Shown: positions 16,354-25,573, counted from the stretch's first letter. The stretch is DNA of 39,659 nucleotides from Cyclobacteriaceae bacterium (GCA_003565295.1 PXCO01000106.1:1-39659); one strand, 5' to 3'. The notes: generated from the letters alone by a model not told the origin. Numbers and translations are program-made.

Positions 16354-17469
16354 TCACTCATAAGGGTCAGAAATAATTAGGCTTAAATCTTGCCATCCCT
16401 TATTCCTATCTAGCAAAAGATGTCCCTTGTCAATTGCCAACGGGGATGAAATATTGTTGTGGTAGAGCTGTCCGGTACCTAGACCCTGATGTAGGGGGTT
16501 TCCGGTCATGGCGGTAAATTGTGCAATGGCATTTAATCCAATATTGCTTTCCAAGGCCGATGTCATCCACCACCCTATTCCTTTTTCCTCTGCCAATGCA
16601 ATCCATTCTTTGCAACTTGCCAATCCTCCCAACAAGGTAGGTTTGAGAATGATATAGGGGGGCATCAATATCTCCAGAAGGTTCTTTTTTTCTTCATACT
16701 CCACGATTGGGATTAATTCTTCATCCAATGCGACGGGCACCGGGGATTCCCTGCATAGTTTGGCCATTTTTTCCCATTCACCAGGCGAAATGGGTTGTTC
16801 TATACTGTGCAGTTCATATGCGGCAAGTGCCTTAAGTTTTTCCATTGCCGTTTCGGCTTTGAATGCACCATTGGCATCTACCCTGAGAATCACCTGATCT
16901 GAGGAGAAATCCTTTCTGATTCCCTCCAAAAGCTTGCATTCCTGAGCAAAATCCATCGCCCCTATTTTCAATTTTATACAGGAATACCCTTCCTCCAGCT
17001 TTTTTGAGATCTGCTCCTGCATAAAGCCGGGATCTCCCATCCAAATCAACCCATTGATAGGGAGGGCCTGTTTTCCAAGCGTAAAGGGGGAGGGGAAAAG
17101 AATTTTATTACCGCCATGAATTAAATCGATAATTGCCGTTTCAAGTGCAAACCGTAGGCTTGGTAGTTGAGAATCAATTTCTTTAGTAAGCATTTCAAAG
17201 ATGTAAGGTATCTCATCATTCAACTCCAAAGCTTCAATTCTACGTAAGGCAGTGGCAGCTTTTTCGGCAAAATCCGGTACATCATCTATACTTAAGCCCT
17301 TAAGCGGGCCTGCCTCACCGTACCCCAATTTACCAGGATATTCTTGGGAGCTCAATTGTAGGATATAGGTGTCTTTTGACTTTAAAACACCCCTGGAGGT
17401 GCCTGCGTCAAATTTAAAACGTAGGTTATAGGCCATAAAGTTTGCCTTGATCTTAAATCTTTTACTCAT
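16354..17469 (-). CDS. menC: o-Succinylbenzoate synthase (enolase superfamily)
   Basis: This 371-residue protein belongs to the enolase superfamily. The N-terminal capping domain is followed by a barrel with the expected residues: the KLKIG pair of lysines near 166-168, metal ligands in RVDANGAF (Asp198), SIEQPI (Glu224) and ALDEELI (Asp249), and the opposite-face lysine in ILKPTLLGGL (Lys276). TSALESNIGLNAIAQF near the end is typical of MenC. MenC dehydrates SHCHC to o-succinylbenzoate in menaquinone synthesis. A dipeptide epimerase is the main alternative, but the ending and the size fit MenC better. It is divergent from the queA-like gene, and no other men gene is in the window. Confidence 0.86.
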   Translation of the reverse strand: MSKRFKIKANFMAYNLRFKFDAGTSRGVLKSKDTYILQLSSQEYPGKLGYGEAGPLKGLSIDDVPDFAEKAATALRRIEALELNDEIPYIFEMLTKEIDSQLPSLRFALETAIIDLIHGGNKILFPSPFTLGKQALPINGLIWMGDPGFMQEQISKKLEEGYSCIKLKIGAMDFAQECKLLEGIRKDFSSDQVILRVDANGAFKAETAMEKLKALAAYELHSIEQPISPGEWEKMAKLCRESPVPVALDEELIPIVEYEEKKNLLEILMPPYIILKPTLLGGLASCKEWIALAEEKGIGWWMTSALESNIGLNAIAQFTAMTGNPLHQGLGTGQLYHNNISSPLAIDKGHLLLDRNKGWQDLSLIISDPYE

Positions 17470-17505
17470 TACTGTATTGAAAAATGGGTTTGGGTCAAAA
17501 TAAAG

Positions 17506-17513
17506 TATATTTG
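17506..17513 (+). promoter_or_regulatory. Candidate Bacteroidota -7 promoter box for the queA-like gene
   Basis: TATATTTG matches the Bacteroidota -7 consensus TAnnTTTG exactly, 69 bases before the start codon in the divergent menC/queA gap. A TTTG lies only 13 bases upstream, not the expected 19 or so, so the -33 half is weak. Confidence 0.5.
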
Positions 17514-17582
17514 CAGTCGGTTTAGCGCCTACAGCCCCAAGGGGTAATGGTAAAAATATAAAAAAAGGCCCAGTTAATCCCC

Positions 17583-18791
17583 ATGCAAAATTTTCATTTA
17601 TCAGATTTCAATTATGAGTTGCCGCCGGAAAGGATTGCAAAATTCCCGTTAGATCAAAGGGACCAGTCAAAATTACTTTGTTACGAGAGAGGGGAAATTC
17701 AACATCACACTTTTAGGCAATTGCCTGACCTGTTACCCAACGGTTCTCTAATGGTATTCAACAATACCAAAGTGATTCCGGCCAGGTTATATTTCAGAAG
17801 GAGGACAGGTGCTGTAATTGAAATTTTTCTCTTAACACCGGTAAACCCTTCTCCACTCATTCAGGTGTGCATGCAAGCTCAGGGAGAAGTCACCTGGGAA
17901 AGCATGATCGGCAACCTCAAAAAATGGAAAGAACAGGAAGTTTTAAGCACTGAACTGAACCATAATGGCCATAAGTTAATACTTAATGCCACTTTGGTAA
18001 ACCGGGAGAAAAAGTGGATTAAACTCTCTTGGACCCCCAAAAGCTTTACCTTCGCTTCCATAGTGGAAATAGCTGGAGAGGTTCCCCTACCCCCTTATTT
18101 AAACCGCAAAGCAGAACCTGAGGATAAACCCAGGTACCAAACGGTTTATTCCACCAATGAGGGCGCTGTAGCCGCACCAACCGCTGGGTTGCATTTCACA
18201 AACAGTGTGCTGGATAAACTTTCCTCAAAAAATATTAGGTTAACCTACCTTACTTTACATGTAAGTGCCGGTACATTTCAACCAATCAAGAGTGAAGATC
18301 CCAGGGCACATACCATGCATAGCGAGCAAATGGTATTTAGCAAAAGCAACATAGAGGATTTGTTGTTAAAGGACAGAAAGAAACTTATAGCCGTTGGAAC
18401 CACATCTATGAGATCACTTGAAAGCTTATATTGGTATGGCGTTAAGCTATTAATTGACAAGAATGAAGTGTTTGAAATCCAGCAGGACTATCCCTATAAG
18501 CATTCAAAAAGAAGATTACCCTCCACGCAAGAAGCCCTAGGTACCCTATTAAAATTAATGGAAATGGAAAACAGAACTGTACTGACCGGCACTACTTCTA
18601 TCTATATTTACCCTGGTTATGATTTTAAAATGGTAGATGGGCTGATAACAAACTTTCATCAGCCCGGATCAACCCTAATGTTACTTGTAGCAGCCTTTGT
18701 CGGTAAAGATTGGAAGAATATTTACCGAGCGGCCATGGAAGAACAATATAGGTTCCTTAGCTATGGTGACAGCAGTTTATTGTGGAGATAA
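17583..18791 (+). CDS. queA: S-adenosylmethionine:tRNA ribosyltransferase-isomerase, long Bacteroidota variant
   Basis: This is a 402-residue QueA family protein. Family segments are clear: FNNTKVIPARL, GEVPLPPYLNRK, DKPRYQTVYSTNEGAVAAPT followed by AGLHFT, TMHSE, VGTTSMRSLES, TNFHQPGSTLMLLVAAF and YRFLSYGDSSLLW. QueA transfers and isomerises the ribosyl part of SAM onto preQ1-tRNA to give epoxyqueuosine at the wobble base of NDN-GUN tRNAs. It is some 50-60 residues longer than the classic enzyme, and the usual HVGAGTFQP motif reads HVSAGTFQP here. Bacteroidota often have this long type as well as a short QueA, so the symbol is given with that caution. It meets the LytTR gene tail to tail with only one base between. 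Confidence 0.85.
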   Translation: MQNFHLSDFNYELPPERIAKFPLDQRDQSKLLCYERGEIQHHTFRQLPDLLPNGSLMVFNNTKVIPARLYFRRRTGAVIEIFLLTPVNPSPLIQVCMQAQGEVTWESMIGNLKKWKEQEVLSTELNHNGHKLILNATLVNREKKWIKLSWTPKSFTFASIVEIAGEVPLPPYLNRKAEPEDKPRYQTVYSTNEGAVAAPTAGLHFTNSVLDKLSSKNIRLTYLTLHVSAGTFQPIKSEDPRAHTMHSEQMVFSKSNIEDLLLKDRKKLIAVGTTSMRSLESLYWYGVKLLIDKNEVFEIQQDYPYKHSKRRLPSTQEALGTLLKLMEMENRTVLTGTTSIYIYPGYDFKMVDGLITNFHQPGSTLMLLVAAFVGKDWKNIYRAAMEEQYRFLSYGDSSLLWR

Positions 18792-18792
18792 A

Positions 18793-19203
18793 CTAATCTA
18801 ACCCGTTGCTACCCAATTTCTGAATTCCATTTATCAGGTTTTGATAGTAAGTTCTACCAACAGGTACCTTGTCTTCATCCACCATCACTTCCTTAGGAGA
18901 TATGGTATTTATCTCATTGACGTTGATGATGTAGGACTTGTGAATGCGAATAAACAAGTCACCCGGCAATAACTCCTCAAATTCCTTGAGGATGTTTCTG
19001 AGTGAATAGGACTTCTTTTTTGTAACTAGTGTGGTATAATTACCATCTCCTTTCAAGTACATGATATCTAAAAACCTGACCTTGGTCAAACATCCCTTAT
19101 CCCTGATGAATATAGCGTCCTTGATGAGCAATTCTTTGGGTTTTGTCAAAGTTCCGTTGATTGAGTTAGACCCATTACTGGTGATATTATCCTTGATTTT
19201 CAT
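18793..19203 (-). CDS. LytTR DNA-binding domain protein without receiver
   Basis: This 136-residue protein is little more than a LytTR DNA-binding domain at about 32-130. The hallmark segments are DIMYLKGDGNYTTLVTKKKS, YSLRNILKEFEELL, FIRIHKSYIINVNEI and VPVGRTYYQNL. There is no receiver domain, and the N-terminal 30 residues are polar and probably disordered. Orphan LytTR proteins bind DNA constitutively or with an unknown effector. The gene is transcribed alone and converges on the queA-like gene; nothing nearby points to a histidine kinase partner. Confidence 0.9.
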   Translation of the reverse strand: MKIKDNITSNGSNSINGTLTKPKELLIKDAIFIRDKGCLTKVRFLDIMYLKGDGNYTTLVTKKKSYSLRNILKEFEELLPGDLFIRIHKSYIINVNEINTISPKEVMVDEDKVPVGRTYYQNLINGIQKLGSNGLD

Positions 19204-19400
19204 AACCTACCTTTTTACATCCATGATTAGTTGAAAGTGTAACCACGAATAGGGTGAATTGTTTGATGTATGTAATCAAAATTGTAGGGGGAACAATTAA
19301 TCAAGTCTAAAAGTAGGCAATTATCAGGCTTCTGGAAAAAAATGATCAAAAAATTAATTTATAAATCCATTTTTCTTTTAAAATTGTGGGTAAGGAATGG

Positions 19401-20165
19401 TCATTTCAATTTTATTTTCATATTTTCGTTGATGATTTCGGATAATAACTCCAGCTTTCCCTCTCTAAACAAATCATCAACAATAAAAAGATCTCCTGCA
19501 TCATCGGCCTTGTAATTGTTATAATCCTGAAACTGAACCCCATTGATTTCTCTTCTATTGATTGCCTCGCGAAATCGTTTCCCGCCACCATCCACATAAA
19601 ACTCATATGCCAGATAATCGATCAGGTATGTTTCCTTTTCGATCCAATACAGGTAAATATCATCAAAATCTTCTCCCCCACCCTCTTCACGAAAAGTAAT
19701 TTGGAGCAAATGATAAGTTTTTCCCCCCATTTCGACATCTCCTATGAATTGCTTTTTCACTGCTTTGTCATTGAGCACCACAGGCAATAGGTTGAAATAT
19801 ATCACCGAATTCACTGAATTACTATACGCTTTTTCCCTTGACGAACTGACCTCAACCGCCTCTCCATCGATATAACGCTGAAAAGACTCATCAGTGAGCA
19901 CATCCTTAATTACTCTGGAATCGGAATCCAAGAATTCCCGACTGTAAATAAATCCATCTGTCCCCCTTTCCAACATATAATGGATATCGCGAAAATCAAA
20001 CTCCATTTCGATGGTATCCCAACCCTCACCCCAATGGGCGATAATACTTCTGTCCACAATCCTCTGCGCCTCATTGTCGAGCGCACAACCATGGAGCATA
20101 GAAAACATCACAAAACACAAAGCATATACTACTCCCCTTAAGGCACGTTGAAACTCAGTATTCAT
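19401..20165 (-). CDS. DUF6503-type lipoprotein
   Basis: This 254-residue protein has a lipoprotein signal (YALCFVMFSMLHGCALD, lipidated at the cysteine near 27). The mature part matches, from memory, the DUF6503 family of Bacteroidota: IVDRSIIAHWGEGWDTIEME near the start, then NSVNSVIYFNLLPVVLNDKA, FREEGGGEDFDDIYLYWI, and YLIDYLAYEFYVDGGGKRFR followed by EAINRREINGVQFQDYNNY. The function is unknown; the fold resembles LolA/LolB-like half-barrels in general character, which is only a guess. It is divergent from the serine hydrolase gene at 20277. Confidence 0.8.
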   Translation of the reverse strand: MNTEFQRALRGVVYALCFVMFSMLHGCALDNEAQRIVDRSIIAHWGEGWDTIEMEFDFRDIHYMLERGTDGFIYSREFLDSDSRVIKDVLTDESFQRYIDGEAVEVSSSREKAYSNSVNSVIYFNLLPVVLNDKAVKKQFIGDVEMGGKTYHLLQITFREEGGGEDFDDIYLYWIEKETYLIDYLAYEFYVDGGGKRFREAINRREINGVQFQDYNNYKADDAGDLFIVDDLFREGKLELLSEIINENMKIKLK

Positions 20166-20276
20166 AAAAAACTTAGATTAACTTAATTGATGGGCAATTT
20201 AGCCTAATAAATTATTTTTTTGGCTATATTTCAAACCAAAAGCAGTTGTTTTTTTAAGTTACATCACCCCGTACCT

Positions 20277-22175
20277 ATGAGAAAGTTTATTACCTTGATT
20301 TTGCTTAGCTTTTTGTTCATCCCATTGGGTTGGTGCCAGCAAGGTGCCGGTCAGGACTTTACCTTTTCGCCTGATCGCATAGAAGCATTTTGCGATGGGT
20401 TAATCAAGGGGTTAATGTCTGAACATCAAATTCCCGGAGCTGTACTGATTATGGTCAAAGATGGGGAAACTCAATATTCCCGGGGCTACGGGTATTCGAA
20501 CCTCAAAGAAAAAACCAAGGTGCACCCTGACAGTAGTCTGTTCAGGATTGGCTCTATCAGCAAAGTGTTCATCTGGACGGCTGTCATGCAGCTGTATGAA
20601 AAAGGTCTTTTGGACCTGAATGCGGATATTAACCAGTATTTAGGTGATTTTTCAGTTAAAAAGAAAGATGGGCAGCGGATTACCCTAAAAAATCTCATGT
20701 CCCATACCGCAGGATTTGAAGACAGGGTATTGGGTCTCTTTGGTGAGGATGAAAACAGCCTCTTGCCCCTAGAAGACTTACTTTTTAAAGAGATGCCAGC
20801 ACAGATAATGCCACCCAATAGCCAAGTTTCTTATTCCAATCATGGTAGTGCCCTGGCAGCCTTGATCGTGGAAAAAGTTAGTGGGATGGACTTTCACTCT
20901 TATGTGGAAGAAAACATTCTTCATCCCTTAGGAATGGAACAAACCACATTTAAGCAACCTGTTCCAGAGCAGCTTAGCCCGCACGTATCTAATGGCTACA
21001 CCTCCATCACATCACCAGACCCCGAGCCTTTCGAGTTCATTAGGGTTTATCCCGCAGGAGCAGGGAGTGCCAGTGGAGCAGACATGGCCAAATTAATGAA
21101 GGCTTTTCTGGGAGAAGGGAGTTTGAATGGGGTTAGTATTCTGGATACCATGACCTTAAGGGAAATGATCCAACCGGCTTTTACCCAACACCCATCCATT
21201 CGTCCTATGCTACATGGGTTTTTGGACTTAAGTCGAAATCAGTATAAAGCATATGGCCATTTTGGGGACACCTTCTGGTTTCATTCCATGATGGTGCTTA
21301 TCCCCGAGGAAAATTTGGGCGTATACCTTTCTCTAAATGGGGCAAACGGGGCTTTGACCTACCTGGGTTTTTTTGAACAATTTATGAATGCCTTCTTTCC
21401 GGAAAACAACCCACCCCAAATCCCGGAAATTCAGGTATCTGATGGATTTTTTGACCACTTGAAAGGTGATTATAAAATGAATCGCTATTCCAGGTCAGAC
21501 TTCACCAAAATCATGTCCCTGTTTCTAAGAATCAAAGTAGAAAAAGATTCAGATCATTACCTCAGCATAAGCACCCCATTTGGTAGCTTCCTTTATGAGC
21601 CGATGGACAGCCTCTTGTACCGAAAACAGGGGAGTTCAGAACTAATTGCTTTTGGTAAAGATGATAAAGGAAGAATTAAGTACCTTTATGCGGATCAATT
21701 GCCCATGCTGACCATGGAAAAGGTCCCTTGGTACGAGAGCCAGGCGCTTCATTTCGGTGTTTTTATTTTAGCCCTTTCGGCCAATTTTTTTATCCTTTGG
21801 TTTTGGCCGATGGTCTTTCTCTCAAGAAGAAGGTTTTATGCTACAGATCCAAACCGACGTTATTTGCCCCTTTCCTCAAAATCTCTTGCCTGGGTGAATG
21901 CGTTGCTGTTCATGATCTTTGTGATTGGGCTCTCAATTGTATTGAGTGATCCTTTTTCTGTAGCGGTGGTTATTCCAACAAGCCTAAAAGCACTATTGGT
22001 CATTCCCATTGTTTTTTCGGGGATTAGTTTGATGATGTTTATTCATGGACTGAAGATCTTTGAAATCACGGCGATATCTTTAAGGACCAAAATTTTTTAT
22101 TTCATTTTGGTACTTATCAATCTATCTGCTGTATTTCAACTATTTTACTGGAACCTGCTTGGCTGGCAATACTGA
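20277..22175 (+). CDS. Serine hydrolase (beta-lactamase/PBP class C fold) with C-terminal membrane helices
   Basis: I start at the ATG at 20277 because it begins a proper signal peptide (FITLILLSFLFIPLGWC); the frame opens earlier at a TTG. The 632-residue protein has a class C beta-lactamase-like domain at about 30-390, with the S-x-x-K motif in FRIGSISKVF (Ser93, Lys96), the Y-x-N motif in SYSNHGSA (Tyr186), and a late HFGDT in the place of the K/H-T-G box. After a linker domain come four membrane helices at about 485-625. Proteins of this layout are usually D-aminopeptidase- or esterase-like rather than antibiotic-resistance enzymes. The active site should face the periplasm. Its true substrate is unknown. 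Confidence 0.87.
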   Translation: MRKFITLILLSFLFIPLGWCQQGAGQDFTFSPDRIEAFCDGLIKGLMSEHQIPGAVLIMVKDGETQYSRGYGYSNLKEKTKVHPDSSLFRIGSISKVFIWTAVMQLYEKGLLDLNADINQYLGDFSVKKKDGQRITLKNLMSHTAGFEDRVLGLFGEDENSLLPLEDLLFKEMPAQIMPPNSQVSYSNHGSALAALIVEKVSGMDFHSYVEENILHPLGMEQTTFKQPVPEQLSPHVSNGYTSITSPDPEPFEFIRVYPAGAGSASGADMAKLMKAFLGEGSLNGVSILDTMTLREMIQPAFTQHPSIRPMLHGFLDLSRNQYKAYGHFGDTFWFHSMMVLIPEENLGVYLSLNGANGALTYLGFFEQFMNAFFPENNPPQIPEIQVSDGFFDHLKGDYKMNRYSRSDFTKIMSLFLRIKVEKDSDHYLSISTPFGSFLYEPMDSLLYRKQGSSELIAFGKDDKGRIKYLYADQLPMLTMEKVPWYESQALHFGVFILALSANFFILWFWPMVFLSRRRFYATDPNRRYLPLSSKSLAWVNALLFMIFVIGLSIVLSDPFSVAVVIPTSLKALLVIPIVFSGISLMMFIHGLKIFEITAISLRTKIFYFILVLINLSAVFQLFYWNLLGWQY

Positions 22176-22205
22176 GGATGCAAATAAAATTCAGGACGGT
22201 TTCAT

Positions 22206-23303
22206 TTACCAGTTTTGGAGGTAATGAATAATGTCTTTTATACTTGCACTTTGACCTGTACTGATATAATGACCGGAGGCTGCCATGCCAGCCAAAAGAG
22301 AAGATTCAGCACTCAAGCCTCGGATCCAACTGGTGATAAAACCGGCATTAAAATTATCCCCGGCACCGGTGAGCACTTTAGGCTGGGCCACCAATTTACC
22401 ATTTACCTCCACGGTCCTTTCCTTACTTACCAAAATGGAATTCGCATTGGGATGAACCAAAAGCAAATCCACTGAAATTTCCGAAAATATGATCTTTGAG
22501 GTGGTAATCAATGACTGGCCGGAATGAGGTTCCTCCCCTTTTAGGGCCGCATACATGAGTATGGTCTCATTTTCGTTCAACCCTAAAATGACTGTCCCGA
22601 AGTCCTGATAGATGGATAATACCTCCAGCATTTCCCTTACCGATGCACTGGATTTCTTTGAAGGGTCGCAAAGGTCAAAAAAGAAATACCTTTTTTTCCG
22701 AGAAGCCTTGGGAAGTAAATCCTTGGCGATTCCTCTCCATATGTCAGTGGCATGCGGTAAGTTTACCCAATCTACAAATGCCAACAAGTCCACCTCCTCC
22801 AATGCCTGTTTGATTTCCGATTTGAGTTTCTTGTCTTTCTTGATATAAGCCCAGTCCAACTCATCAAATACGTCCAACTCGGAAAAAATAATCTTCCCAT
22901 CCCCAAACTCAAAAGCATTGCTTACTGCCTCAGGGCCTAGAGATACCAGTTTGCACCTGGTACTGAGCTCCTGAAAAACAGCATTTAGCTTGGGCTTACC
23001 CAGGGTGCCCATACAGGTGGTGTCCACATTTAAGGAACACAAGGCGTCAGACATGATAGGGGCATTCCCTCCAGCCTTGGTAATTCGGGTCTTTAGCTCT
23101 ACCTGACCACTTTTCCCGGCATGTTTGGCCAAGTGTTTTGAAAAGTCAAATATATCGGGGAAAAACACCTTTTCATTCCCCTCTGCGCTCTTCACGGGAA
23201 GTTGAATTTTATCCACATAGCCGTCAAAGCCGACAAAGGCCTTAGGCACCAAATCAGCTGCCTTCTGCAGCTCTTTTATGGTTTCTTCAATCAGTTCTTT
23301 CAT
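22206..23303 (-). CDS. PfkB family carbohydrate kinase
   Basis: This 365-residue protein carries the PfkB C-terminal signature VLTGAGDNFNAGF, whose aspartate is the catalytic base and whose glycines form the anion hole, and an N-terminal FVGFDGYVDKIQLPV with ITKAGGNAPIMSDALCSL, the sugar-binding GGN segment. The gene starts eight bases after the deoC stop, so the two are almost certainly one operon. Paired with a deoxyribose-phosphate aldolase, the obvious role is to phosphorylate a deoxysugar or related sugar that DeoC then splits (inference). The sequence is not close to ribokinase or fructokinase by eye, so the substrate is open. Confidence 0.85.
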   Translation of the reverse strand: MKELIEETIKELQKAADLVPKAFVGFDGYVDKIQLPVKSAEGNEKVFFPDIFDFSKHLAKHAGKSGQVELKTRITKAGGNAPIMSDALCSLNVDTTCMGTLGKPKLNAVFQELSTRCKLVSLGPEAVSNAFEFGDGKIIFSELDVFDELDWAYIKKDKKLKSEIKQALEEVDLLAFVDWVNLPHATDIWRGIAKDLLPKASRKKRYFFFDLCDPSKKSSASVREMLEVLSIYQDFGTVILGLNENETILMYAALKGEEPHSGQSLITTSKIIFSEISVDLLLVHPNANSILVSKERTVEVNGKLVAQPKVLTGAGDNFNAGFITSWIRGLSAESSLLAGMAASGHYISTGQSASIKDIIHYLQNW

Positions 23304-23311
23304 CCTAATTT

Positions 23312-24070
23312 TTAATACCCTGGCGTCTGTTTTTGATTTTTTGGAGCACCTTCAGAAGGAATCCCGAATCTTTTTTTGGCCTCTTCTAACATGGCAACAG
23401 TTGCCGTGGCCCCTATCCGGGTAACACCGATTTTTTTTACCTTTAAAAGATCATCTAAGCTCCGGACCCCGCCAGCAGCTTTTACCTGTACCGAGGGGTC
23501 GGCATGTGCACGCATAAGCTTCAAGTCCTTCAGTGTGGCTCCTTTATAGCTGTATTTACCATCTCTTCCTTTTACAAAACCATAACCGGTACTCGTCTTC
23601 ACGAAGCCCACCTGTGCCTGGTTACAAATTTCACAAAGTTTAATCTTGAATTTGTCCCCAGAAAGAAAATCATTCTCGAAGATCACCTTCAATATTGCCC
23701 CATAAGAATGGGTAACTGAGGCCACAGACTTTATTTCATTGGTTACATATTCCCAGTCCTCTGCCAATACCTTTCCTATGTTCACCACCATGTCTATCTC
23801 TCTGGCACCATCCTTACACGCTTGAATGGTTTCCGCCACTTTAATGGTAAGGGAGGAGTTGCCATGTGGAAAACCAATGACGGTTCCCACAAGTACATCC
23901 GTACCTTTCAACCAATTAACAGCATCCGGTACCGCATAAGGTTTGATGCACACTGATGCCACATTGTATTTTTTGGCGATTTCACAACCCTCCTTTAGTT
24001 CCTGATCCGTCATCGTAGGATGAAGAAGGGAATGATCGATCATCTTGGCTAATTCCAGTATCTTATCCAT
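23312..24070 (-). CDS. deoC: Deoxyribose-phosphate aldolase
   Basis: This 252-residue class I aldolase has all the main DeoC features: the N-terminal MIDHSLLHPTMTDQEL, GTVIGFPHGNSS, EIDMVVNIGK with the catalytic aspartate (Asp93), LKVIFEND, the Schiff-base lysine in GFVKTSTGYG (Lys158) and the second lysine in VKAAGGVRS (Lys197). It splits 2-deoxyribose 5-phosphate into glyceraldehyde 3-phosphate and acetaldehyde. The PfkB kinase gene follows eight bases later. No nucleoside phosphorylase or phosphopentomutase is nearby, so the substrate probably comes from a phosphorylated free sugar instead of from nucleosides (inference). Confidence 0.94.
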   Translation of the reverse strand: MDKILELAKMIDHSLLHPTMTDQELKEGCEIAKKYNVASVCIKPYAVPDAVNWLKGTDVLVGTVIGFPHGNSSLTIKVAETIQACKDGAREIDMVVNIGKVLAEDWEYVTNEIKSVASVTHSYGAILKVIFENDFLSGDKFKIKLCEICNQAQVGFVKTSTGYGFVKGRDGKYSYKGATLKDLKLMRAHADPSVQVKAAGGVRSLDDLLKVKKIGVTRIGATATVAMLEEAKKRFGIPSEGAPKNQKQTPGY

Positions 24071-24205
24071 ATTTAGTCTGATTACTTGATTTAGGGCAAT
24101 TTAAAGAACTTTTTAGGGAATCCCATACCGATCATTCATTGTTTCAGCAAAAAACACTGTACAAATCCAGAGGTTGCCGAGGCCCTGTGCCTATCCGTTT
24201 TGCTT

Positions 24206-25573
24206 TTACACTTTGAGCTCATTGTATAGTTTGCCCCAAGGTTCTCTCATCCTCCTATGGAGCAGAAGGTTGGCGGCAAAGTTATCCTTGAACCTTTCCT
24301 TATCAGGATCCCAGGTTAAATCTTGACCCAGCATCATAGCGATATTGCCCAAATGGGCAATGGTAATGGACCTGTGCCCTACTTCACAGGGGGCAATGGC
24401 CTCAGTCCTTGAAAGCACACAGTCAATAAAATTTCTATAATGGTTATCACTTTTATAAAGCTGCAACTCTTCAGCTTGTATTTCGGTATCGTCAATTTTT
24501 TCGGGACTGACTTCATATCTGCCCCTGTTAGCCCACGCCTCTCCTTCGCTTCCAATAAAAGTGACTCCATGTCTGGCATCATTTGTCACGGTTAAGGTGA
24601 CACCATTGGCATATACGCATTCGAAGTAAAATTCTATTGCAGTGTCCCACAGAGGATGGTCAGACCATTTGGACCTTGCATTTTGGATTTTAACAGGTCC
24701 GGTGTTGTCGGTGCCCATGCCCCACTGGGCTATGTCGGGATGGTGACCTCCCCAGTCGGTAACCATGCCCCCTGAATAATCCAGCAACCAGCGGTAGTTC
24801 ACATGGGTGCGGGCGGGGCTATAGGGTGCCTCTGGAGCTGGCCCTAACCACATATCGTAGTCAAAACCTTTGGGCACAGGTTGCGGCTCGTACAGGTGAC
24901 CTGTTTTACCAAAATCCGGAGTGCCTCCAGGAAGTCCACAGACCACAGCTTTAAGCTCCCCTATCCTACCATTTCTGACAAGTTCGCACACCCTCCTGAA
25001 ATTTTTATCGGAGCGCTGCTGACTGCCTGTCTGAAAAATGACACCATGTTTTTTTACCGCATTGCTCATGTCCCTTCCTTCCTCCACCGTGAGGGAAAGG
25101 GGCTTTTGACAATAGATGTCCTTTCCCTTGGCCGCTGCCATCAGCACTGGGATCGCATGCCAGTGGTCAGGGGTTACCACCTCCACAGCATCCAAATCCT
25201 TTTGATCCAGCATTTCGCGGAAATCGGTGAAGCCTTTGGAAGACTTGTATTTTTTTCCATGTTCTTCCTTGTAATGTTCATCCACCATGTTCATGATGAA
25301 CTTTCTCCCTGCCACTTTTCCGTCCCAATAGCCGTCACTTTCCTCGTTCACGTCACAAATGGCAGTGATTTGCACCCTGGGGTCGTCGATAAACCCCCTG
25401 ACATCGTTCCCCGCTTGGTTGCCTGCTCCGATAAATCCGAGGTTGATGCGGTCAGAGGGTGCTATGAAACCGTTTTTGCCAAGGGCAGATGCGGGAATAA
25501 TGGTAGGTGCCACCAGTGCACCTGCGGCCATGGTCCCTATTTTTTGGATGAAATTTCTTCTGGGTTTATTCAT
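24206..25573 (-). CDS. Tat-exported Gfo/Idh/MocA family oxidoreductase
   Basis: This is a 455-residue protein that begins with a twin-arginine signal (KPRRNFIQKIGTMAAGALVA). The Rossmann fold follows with INLGFIGAGNQAGND and ITAICDVNEE. The usual EKP catalytic motif reads DIYCQKPLSLTVEEG, a change often seen in exported members of the family, and GGMVTDWGGHHPDIAQWGMG holds the conserved His/Asp near the substrate. Exported Gfo/Idh proteins carry a tightly bound nucleotide and act on sugars or glycosides in the periplasm, in some cases by oxidising C3 so that a partner hydrolase can cleave the bond. The gene lies 22 bases after the glutamine-synthetase-like gene and may be co-transcribed. Confidence 0.9.
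   Translation of the reverse strand: MNKPRRNFIQKIGTMAAGALVAPTIIPASALGKNGFIAPSDRINLGFIGAGNQAGNDVRGFIDDPRVQITAICDVNEESDGYWDGKVAGRKFIMNMVDEHYKEEHGKKYKSSKGFTDFREMLDQKDLDAVEVVTPDHWHAIPVLMAAAKGKDIYCQKPLSLTVEEGRDMSNAVKKHGVIFQTGSQQRSDKNFRRVCELVRNGRIGELKAVVCGLPGGTPDFGKTGHLYEPQPVPKGFDYDMWLGPAPEAPYSPARTHVNYRWLLDYSGGMVTDWGGHHPDIAQWGMGTDNTGPVKIQNARSKWSDHPLWDTAIEFYFECVYANGVTLTVTNDARHGVTFIGSEGEAWANRGRYEVSPEKIDDTEIQAEELQLYKSDNHYRNFIDCVLSRTEAIAPCEVGHRSITIAHLGNIAMMLGQDLTWDPDKERFKDNFAANLLLHRRMREPWGKLYNELKV

Noticed and set aside
20277-22175. Serine hydrolase as an antibiotic-resistance beta-lactamase
   Set aside because: The S-x-x-K and Y-x-N motifs are shared with many esterases and peptidases of this fold, and the C-terminal membrane helices and lack of a K-T-G box do not fit a resistance enzyme.
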